Origin: Clostridium sp. UBA6640
Lineage (GTDB): Bacteria; Bacillota; Clostridia; Clostridiales; Clostridiaceae
Length of the DNA stretch: 29,568 nucleotides
Assembly (NCBI RefSeq): GCF_002455975.1
Contig: NZ_DKLM01000036.1
Coordinates: forward strand, 1-29,568
Direction: 5' to 3'
Below the pieces are notes generated by a model. That model worked only from the letters and a program-made list of their open reading frames with translations. It had not been told where the DNA came from and did not search any database. Both the position numbers and the translations under genes were made by a program. Shown piece by piece: positions 24,643 through 29,568 of this stretch (position 1 is the first letter of the stretch; each line of letters opens with the position of its first letter).

Positions 24643-25272
24643 ATGAATAAAAAGATATTATTTATTACATTATTTCTAACATTCTTTATTACTAGTATAA
24701 TTTATGCCAAATCATCTTTTACAGTATTAGTTAACAATAAGGAAGTACCTAATAATGGAGATTACTTAATTAAAGATGATAAAATTTATATTAAGGATAG
24801 TGCATTAATGAGAGACTTTAATATTAATACTTTCTATGACAAAGAAAAAAATAAGCTAATGCTATATGATACAAACAAAGTTGAGTTAAAAGCTAGATGT
24901 GAAATGTTTGCAGAATTTGCAGATTTATATGATCCTAAAACTTCGGATAAAATAGCTGAACTTTGGGCAAAAGGTATAAAGGACAGAAATGGAGTATTTC
25001 AATATGCTGCTTATAGTAAAGTTCTTAAAAATGAATTTAAAAAACTAATAGAAGATCGCGGTTCATGGGTAACTGGATTTTCAAGTCCATGGGTTCAAGA
25101 TTATAAAATAGAAAAAGAGGAAATCTCACCTTCTAAATTTAGATATAAAATAGTTTTTGAAGCTACAACCTCTGTTAAAGATATCTACATTTGGAATGCT
25201 ACCCTTGAAGTTTCAAAAGAAGATGGAAAATGGAGAATTACAAGCCTAGTAAAGGATTTTGATATAGTTTAA
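24643..25272 (+). CDS. Exported protein with a stalk-like N-terminal domain and an NTF2-like C-terminal part
   Basis: A 209-residue protein. Residues 1-22 (MNKKILFITLFLTFFITSII) form a signal peptide with a likely cut after YAK or nearby. Residues about 25-75 (VNNKEV...DDKIYIKDSALMRDF...YDKEKNKLMLYD) resemble the copper amine oxidase N-terminal-like domain common in exported clostridial proteins. The C-terminal part (about 80-209) alternates helix and strand and ends in a curved sheet like NTF2-fold domains (YKIVFEA, WNATLEVSKEDGKWRITSL). The ATG at 24643 has AGGAG eight bases upstream; a TTG at 24628 overlaps that site and is rejected. Function unknown. Confidence 0.78.
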   Translation: MNKKILFITLFLTFFITSIIYAKSSFTVLVNNKEVPNNGDYLIKDDKIYIKDSALMRDFNINTFYDKEKNKLMLYDTNKVELKARCEMFAEFADLYDPKTSDKIAELWAKGIKDRNGVFQYAAYSKVLKNEFKKLIEDRGSWVTGFSSPWVQDYKIEKEEISPSKFRYKIVFEATTSVKDIYIWNATLEVSKEDGKWRITSLVKDFDIV

Positions 25273-25278
25273 ATATAA

Positions 25279-25293
25279 GGGACGGTTCATTGC
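25279..25293. repeat. Half copy of the GGGACGGTTCATTA repeat
   Basis: GGGACGGTTCATTGC matches the left arm of the family, without a right arm. It sits a few bases after the stop of the exported-protein gene. Confidence 0.5.
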
Positions 25294-25301
25294 AATTCAA
25301 A

Positions 25302-25339
25302 AAAGTACAAGTATCACTAAAAAGTGATACTTGTACTTT
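25302..25339. terminator. Strong terminator between the exported-protein gene and tlp
   Basis: A perfect 17-bp stem (25302-25318 with 25323-25339) and an AAAA loop. The T tract is best on the minus strand, so it mainly ends tlp; it may also end the plus-strand gene. Confidence 0.85.
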
Positions 25340-25394
25340 CACAATTTTCTATTTTAGATATATTAAATTTGTACTCGTTCTATATATAATATTT

Positions 25395-25622
25395 TTATTT
25401 ATATCCGTTTTGTTTATCCATTGCTTCATCCTTAATTTCTTCTCTCATAGAATCAAGAGCTGACTCTCTTCTTTGATTTTTTTCACTTAATGCTTTTTTC
25501 GTATTTTCATCATCTGTTTCTTCAATCATTTCATCTGCACGATGAATGTTTTCAATAGTATTACTAATGTTATATTGAATTCTATCTACATTATCTCTTC
25601 TATCATCTGGTTTATTTTTCAT
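25395..25622 (-). CDS. tlp: Small acid-soluble spore protein Tlp
   Basis: A 75-residue, highly charged protein. The start KPDDRRDNVDRIQYNISNT and the following ADEMIEETDDENTKKAL...KNQRRESALDSMREEIKDEA match the Tlp family of minor spore proteins. Tlp is made in the forespore and found in the spore core. The ATG at 25622 has GAGGAG eight bases before it. A possible forespore sigma-G promoter lies at 25690. It places the organism among spore formers. Confidence 0.93.
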   Translation of the reverse strand: MKNKPDDRRDNVDRIQYNISNTIENIHRADEMIEETDDENTKKALSEKNQRRESALDSMREEIKDEAMDKQNGYK

Positions 25623-25689
25623 AATTTCATCTCTCCTCTTCTTAGAATTTATCCTTTAAAAGATGGTTTATATAAACCTCTTCCTCCTT

Positions 25690-25720
25690 TATTATGTGTA
25701 TAAATATATTTATTTATGTG
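25690..25720 (-). promoter_or_regulatory. Candidate sigma-G promoter of tlp
   Basis: On the minus strand CATAATA (25696 to 25690) fits the sigma-G -10 (CATNNTA), and ACATAA about 17 bases upstream resembles a weak GNATR -35. Inferred from fit and from the known forespore expression of tlp. The rest of 25623-26152 is AT-rich with only repeats. Confidence 0.45.
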
Positions 25721-25943
25721 GTAATAATTTTTAATCTCTTACATATTTCTTATATTATATGAAAAATTTCATCTTTTTATGGACAAGTATAAACTCACTA
25801 ATATATAAATATTAATGTAATTAAAATACGCTATTATAACGTTTGGCCTTGATTTAAGGTTAAGAAAAAATAAAAATTTGAAAAACTTCTTATCAAAATA
25901 TATTTATCAACAATGTAAAAAACATAAAATGTCTTTCCAACAC

Positions 25944-26010
25944 TTAAGGGACGGTTCATTACAATTTGATGATAGCTTATCTTATACAAATATAATGAAC
26001 CGTCCCTTAA
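25944..26010. repeat. Palindromic repeat, copy 3
   Basis: Perfect 18-bp arms TTAAGGGACGGTTCATTA (25944-25961) and its complement (25993-26010). The centre (CAATTTGATGATAGC and on) is nearly identical to that of copy 4 at 26750. Confidence 0.88.
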
Positions 26011-26087
26011 CATGCTAATTGGCATAATGCTAAGATGTGCTTAGGTACAGTAGCACTTGCATATTATTTTAATGTTATGTATAAGCT

Positions 26088-26112
26088 AAGAGCAGTCCAA
26101 TGGACTGCTCTT
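26088..26112. repeat. Perfect palindrome AAGAGCAGTCCA/TGGACTGCTCTT
   Basis: 12-bp arms around a single A. It lies 40 bases beyond the stop of the small zinc-ribbon gene. The tail on either strand is poorly T-rich, so terminator function is uncertain. Confidence 0.55.
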
Positions 26113-26152
26113 AAATGTTTTTAATAGGTAATTTATTTGGAATGTAAAGTAA

Positions 26153-26344
26153 CTAAGACTCATATATATCAGTGTTACACTCATCACATATGCCATCATT
26201 ACGCTTATATTCCTCTTCTGATATTTCAGTTTCACAAGTATCACAGACGAATATTTCTTCTCCTTTATATTCAAAGTTCCTTAGGAATTGCTCATTATCT
26301 TCCTCTTCATCATGTTGATAGTATACTTTTATTTTATTTGACAT
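26153..26344 (-). CDS. Small zinc-ribbon-like protein
   Basis: A 63-residue acidic protein with two CxxC pairs, CDTC and CDEC, 17 residues apart, which suggests one structural zinc site. The N-terminus has KIKVYYQHDEEED. The ATG has AGGTGG eight bases before it, and an extended -10 (TG-A-TATAAT, 26414 to 26407) lies about 65 bases upstream. Two longer-looking frames in the same DNA (26086-26274 minus and 26137-26349 plus) lack ribosome sites and are shadows. No named family is recognised. Confidence 0.72.
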   Translation of the reverse strand: MSNKIKVYYQHDEEEDNEQFLRNFEYKGEEIFVCDTCETEISEEEYKRNDGICDECNTDIYES

Positions 26345-26406
26345 CTTAATTCCACCTATCTAAATTTTAATTTTAATGCTTTGGATTATCATCATATTTT
26401 CGCCTA

Positions 26407-26415
26407 ATTATATCA
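26407..26415 (-). promoter_or_regulatory. Extended -10 promoter of the small zinc-ribbon gene
   Basis: TGATATAAT on the minus strand (TATAAT 26412 to 26407). No good -35. The region 26416-26748 is AT-rich and nothing else is seen in it. Confidence 0.5.
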
Positions 26416-26749
26416 TAAATTTTTACGTTAAAATATTATTTAGTCTTTCGCTACATAATACCATTGTTCTTTACTTTATATCTTATTATACATAAAAATC
26501 AGAATATAATTTCAGTAACAATATAAATTAAATGACGTTTATACAAATATAGGTTACTTTGTCTTAAATTCCCTTACCATAGTGTAACTATGTGGTAGTC
26601 TACTATGAACTATCAAGTTTTAGTCCTTACAATTTCTTTTTCTTTGCTAAATGTATTTATCCATTTGAACCATTTAAGATAGTTACTGATATACTTGGTT
26701 TCAACACAATTAAACCTACCCATCCATCTTTTTAAATTGGCGTGTATAA

Positions 26750-26815
26750 GGGTCGGTTCATTACAATTTGATGATAGCTTATCTTATACAAATGCAAATA
26801 TAATGAACCGTCCCC
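26750..26815. repeat. Palindromic repeat, copy 4
   Basis: Left arm GGGTCGGTTCATTA (one change from GGGAC) and right arm TAATGAACCGTCCCC ending at 26815. The centre matches copy 3 except for six extra bases, which look like a short tandem duplication of AAATGC-type sequence. Confidence 0.88.
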
Positions 26816-26826
26816 TAAAACAAAAC

Positions 26827-26870
26827 AAAAAACCTCTAGGAACTTTTATTTATTGCTCCATAGAGGTTTT
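26827..26870 (-). terminator. Terminator of the oligoendopeptidase F gene
   Basis: AAAACCTCTA with TGGA on the minus strand pairs with TCCTAGAGGTTTT across a ~15-base loop, followed by TT and further T-rich sequence. It lies directly after the stop codon. Confidence 0.85.
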
Positions 26871-26907
26871 ATAACTTTATTATTATTATGCTAATATATT
26901 ATCTTAA

Positions 26908-28872
26908 TTATTTTATTTTTCCTTGCTTTTTAAGAATAGTTTCCATTTCGTCTATATACTGTCCAAACTCAGCTAATAAATTATCTATTGAAGTTGTTTT
27001 TGTTGGATCAACTCCTGCTTTCTTTAGTGCATCAACAGGATATTCTGAAGAACCAGTTTTTAAGAATTCCATATAATTATTAACTGCGTTCTTATCTTTT
27101 CCATCTAATATATTTTTAACTATTTCATTAGAAGCTGCCATAGAAGTAGCATATTTGTAAACATAGAAATTATTATAGAAATGTGTTATTTTTGCCCATC
27201 CTACAGTTCCTAATTCGTCTGGAGCAAAACTATCACCATAGTATTTTTTTATTAAGTCACCATATATTTGTCTTAGAGACTTAGCTGATAATGGCTCTCC
27301 TGCTTCTAATTTTTCATGTACTGTCTTTTCAAATTCTGCAAACATTACTTGAGTATATACTGTACCTTTTATATTCTCAATTAACTGATTTAATAAATAT
27401 AGTTTTTCATCATCATTCTTAGCATTTTTTATCATATTTTTAATTATCATCAATTCATTAGCTGTTGAAGCTACTTCAGCATTGAATATAGGTGTATGAG
27501 CATTCATATATGATTGAGCTTTCCCAGCATATACAGAGTTTACCGCATGACCCATTTCATGACCTACCGTTAACATGTCATCTAAAGAGTCAGTATAATT
27601 TAAAAGTATAAATGGATGAACACCATAAAGACCTAGATTATACCCACCTGTTCTTTTACCTTTTGATTCATAAACATCTAACCATCTATTATCAAAACCT
27701 TCCTTAATTATAGATGAATATTCTTCTCCAAGAGGTTTTACTCCCTCTAATACCATCTTCTTAGCATCTTCATAAGGTATTGTTAATTTATAATTTTCAA
27801 CAAGTGGCACATATAAATCATAAGCATGTATCTTGTCAAGTTTATTAACTTTTCTTTTCAGCTCTATATACTTATGAAGTGGTTCCATATTATTGTTAAC
27901 AGCTGTAACTAAATTATCATAAACTTCTCTTGGAATATTATCCTTAGCAAGAGATGCTTCAAGAGTAGAATCATACTTTCTAGATTTAGCTAAGAAAATA
28001 TCTTTTTTTACAGAAGCTAGATAAATAGATGCAAATGTATTTTGAAGCTCCTCTGTTACTTTACCATTAGCTTCAAATGCCCTTTTTCTTAAATCTCTAT
28101 CTTTTCCATCAAGTATATTTGAATATACTCCTGAAGTTAATTCTATATCTTTTCCATTTTTATCTTTTATAATTGCTTTTTTCATATCTGCCATTCTCAA
28201 TTTGTTAAAAATCTCTTGTGGACTACCTGTGAATTCTGATGCATTTGCTAATATATCCTCTTCTTCCTTTGAAAGGTTATGTTCTTTTTGTCTTATTAAA
28301 GATTCTATAAAATGAGCATAATTTTTTAGTTTTGGATTTTTAACAAGATTCTTTAACGCTTCCTCATCTTGTGATAATAATTCTGGTGTAAAGAAAGTTA
28401 CAAGTTGATCATATTCTGCAATAAAGCTTTCTGCTTTAGCATTTAGCTCAGTAGCCTCATTATCTCCTTGATTTAGGTCTCCTCTAAATCCAGCATACCA
28501 ATATACTTTACTTAGAATAATTGATACTTCTTCATCCATCTTTAAAAATTCAAGCAGCTTATCGGGATCTTTTAATTTTCCTTCATAGTCTTTATATTTA
28601 GGGAAACATTCTTTTCTTACCTTTTCAATATCCTTTTCCCACGCTTGTACATCTTTATAAATATCCCCCAAATTCCATTTATACTTGTCATCAATCTTTT
28701 TTTCACTCTGAGGATTTACTGTATTACTCTTAGACTCAGAATACATTACTGATTGTTTTTCATTTGCATTTACACTATTTTTATTAACTATTGCAAAAGT
28801 ATTAATCGTTGAACTCATCATCATACTGGCAGTTATGCAGATAATAATAATTTTTTTTCTTGATTTTAGCAT
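26908..28872 (-). CDS. pepF: Oligoendopeptidase F, peptidase family M3B, with a signal sequence
   Basis: A 654-residue zinc peptidase that cuts short peptides. The zinc motif is HEMGH (438-442), with Glu466 in FNAEVASTANE as third ligand. The segments RRAFEANG, LYGVHPFILLNY and FYVYKYATSMAAS fit the M3B family. Residues 1-30 are KKIII plus a hydrophobic stretch ending in NTFA, which reads as a signal peptide, and residues 31-60 are a polar linker. Most PepF enzymes are about 600 residues and cytoplasmic, so this looks like an exported form. The ATG has GGAGGGG seven bases upstream. Transcribed alone, with its own terminator. Confidence 0.93.
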   Translation of the reverse strand: MLKSRKKIIIICITASMMMSSTINTFAIVNKNSVNANEKQSVMYSESKSNTVNPQSEKKIDDKYKWNLGDIYKDVQAWEKDIEKVRKECFPKYKDYEGKLKDPDKLLEFLKMDEEVSIILSKVYWYAGFRGDLNQGDNEATELNAKAESFIAEYDQLVTFFTPELLSQDEEALKNLVKNPKLKNYAHFIESLIRQKEHNLSKEEEDILANASEFTGSPQEIFNKLRMADMKKAIIKDKNGKDIELTSGVYSNILDGKDRDLRKRAFEANGKVTEELQNTFASIYLASVKKDIFLAKSRKYDSTLEASLAKDNIPREVYDNLVTAVNNNMEPLHKYIELKRKVNKLDKIHAYDLYVPLVENYKLTIPYEDAKKMVLEGVKPLGEEYSSIIKEGFDNRWLDVYESKGKRTGGYNLGLYGVHPFILLNYTDSLDDMLTVGHEMGHAVNSVYAGKAQSYMNAHTPIFNAEVASTANELMIIKNMIKNAKNDDEKLYLLNQLIENIKGTVYTQVMFAEFEKTVHEKLEAGEPLSAKSLRQIYGDLIKKYYGDSFAPDELGTVGWAKITHFYNNFYVYKYATSMAASNEIVKNILDGKDKNAVNNYMEFLKTGSSEYPVDALKKAGVDPTKTTSIDNLLAEFGQYIDEMETILKKQGKIK

Positions 28873-29033
28873 GATACCCCTCCATCTGAATAAAATTTCA
28901 TATTATTCAATTTTATTCCATATACTGAATTCATTATACCTTTTATAAGTTAATTTTTAGTGTATATATTTTTAAAAAATTATGAAAATTTTGAATATAT
29001 TTTTTTTAATACCATGATGAGTTTAGATTATAA

Positions 29034-29064
29034 AAACCTACTATCATTAAAGATAATAGGTTTT
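29034..29064 (-). terminator. Terminator of the metallo-beta-lactamase-fold gene
   Basis: AAAACCTATTATC on the minus strand pairs with GATAGTAGGTTTT (one G-T pair), followed by a T-rich tail. It overlaps the end of the coding frame region and marks the end of that transcript. Confidence 0.75.
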
Positions 29065-29505
29065 TATTCTACTTAACCTTATAGTATAAAACTCCATTTT
29101 CTTCTGTTCTTTCAACTTTCCCATGTATAAAAGATGTTCTAAATGTGACATAGCCTCTCCTAAAGCAAACCAATTTTGAGGATTAGGAAAATATCCCCAC
29201 TTATCGTATCTCAATTCCCAATGCATGGATGTTGCAGTATCCCTAACGGTTTTCTTTTCTTCTTTTATTATATCCATCACCTCATTAAGACAGTTTTCAT
29301 GATGGCTAATTAATTCATTTATTCTTATTTTATGATCTTTTATTATAAATCTATGAGCAGGAAATAAATAATTTATATCATAATTATATATTTTCCTTAA
29401 ATTTTTTAAATATACTTCCAATATATCACCATATTCAAATCCCCAAAATGATATATAAGGAAGAAAATTTTTTTCAGAAAAATAATGTCCTAAAACATAT
29501 TTTGA
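29047..29505 (-). pseudogene. C-terminal part of a metallo-beta-lactamase-fold hydrolase, cut by a repeat
   Basis: The open frame runs from a stop inside the ACTAGCAAT repeat (29505) to 29047. It encodes the C-terminal part of an MBL-fold protein: GHYFSEKNFLPYISFWGFEYGD, shown here in part as LPYISFWGFEYGD, then VYLKNL...LFPAHRFI, a region of helices with HHENCLNEV, and WFALGEAMSHLEHLLYMGKL. These match the last 150 residues of common MBL-fold hydrolases; the metal-binding HxHxDH half is absent. A TTG at 29421 could start a 124-residue product but has no clear site. The repeat at 29505-29525 breaks the frame at its 5' side. Either the N-terminal half was lost or it lies past the window. Confidence 0.6.
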
Positions 29506-29552
29506 CTAGCAATGTAATTGCTAATTATTCATGAAAAGTTACCTTGTAACTT
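29505..29552. repeat. ACTAGCAAT palindrome and an AAGTTAC/GTAACTT hairpin
   Basis: ACTAGCAAT (29505-29513) pairs with ATTGCTAAT (29517-29525) with one mismatch, the same family as 14169 and 14472. AAGTTAC (29536-29542) pairs with GTAACTT (29546-29552). Together they look like the edge of an inserted repeat that breaks the metallo-beta-lactamase-fold frame. Confidence 0.55.
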
Positions 29553-29568
29553 CAAGAAATAATCAATT

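Noticed and set aside
25834..26025. 63-codon minus-strand frame
   Set aside because: It runs through a palindromic repeat, has no ribosome site and has no recognisable protein features.
26086..26274. 62-codon minus-strand frame over the zinc-ribbon gene
   Set aside because: Same strand but another frame; the zinc-ribbon frame has the CxxC pairs and a ribosome site.

Overview
The window is very AT-rich DNA with clostridial features: strong GGAGG-type ribosome binding sites, TTGACA/TATAAT-like promoters, TTG and GTG starts, a sufCBDSU iron-sulfur operon and a Tlp spore protein. The best guess is a spore-forming Clostridium in the broad sense. The species cannot be named from the sequence alone. 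No rRNA, tRNA, CRISPR array, prophage or intact transposase gene was seen.

Layout. (1) 1-7250, minus strand: a tight three-gene operon. It encodes a giant fused protein (HD phosphohydrolase, HEAT-like repeats, NadD-like nucleotidyltransferase, GNAT-like region, type I phosphoribosyltransferase motif), a lactate/malate-dehydrogenase-like protein and a flavodoxin/FMN-reductase-like protein. (2) 7388-8617: M29 aminopeptidase, whose terminator overlaps the promoter of operon 1. (3) 8813-13915, plus strand: sufC-sufB-sufD-sufS-sufU with a clear promoter, a candidate operator and a terminator. (4) 13920-14510: a nest of palindromic repeats, one of which also occurs at the left edge of the window. 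(5) 14850-15320: a small membrane protein with a long structured leader and a possible antisense promoter at its 3' end, resembling a type I toxin-antitoxin locus. (6) 15426-18206, minus: an ATPase and two DUF990-type permeases behind a ykkC-family riboswitch with an overlapping terminator. (7) 18311-20956, minus: a radical SAM protein and a two-domain methyltransferase-like protein behind a ~300-nt leader. The leader holds a 6-codon mini-ORF, two terminators and a hairpin over the Shine-Dalgarno, so it looks like an attenuator. (8) 21114-26350: a sugar-nucleotide reductase-like protein, a TPR-type lipoprotein, a DUF4037 protein, an exported protein, Tlp and a small zinc-ribbon protein, separated by copies of a palindromic repeat with GGGACGGTTCATTA ends. 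(9) 26829-29568, minus: an exported oligoendopeptidase F and the C-terminal part of a metallo-beta-lactamase-fold protein cut off by a repeat.

The most novel material is the giant fused protein with its two redox-like partners, the leader of the methyltransferase/radical SAM pair, the riboswitch-controlled ABC exporter, and the possible type I toxin locus. Gene calls rest on reading frames, ribosome binding sites and recognisable motifs. No database search was possible.
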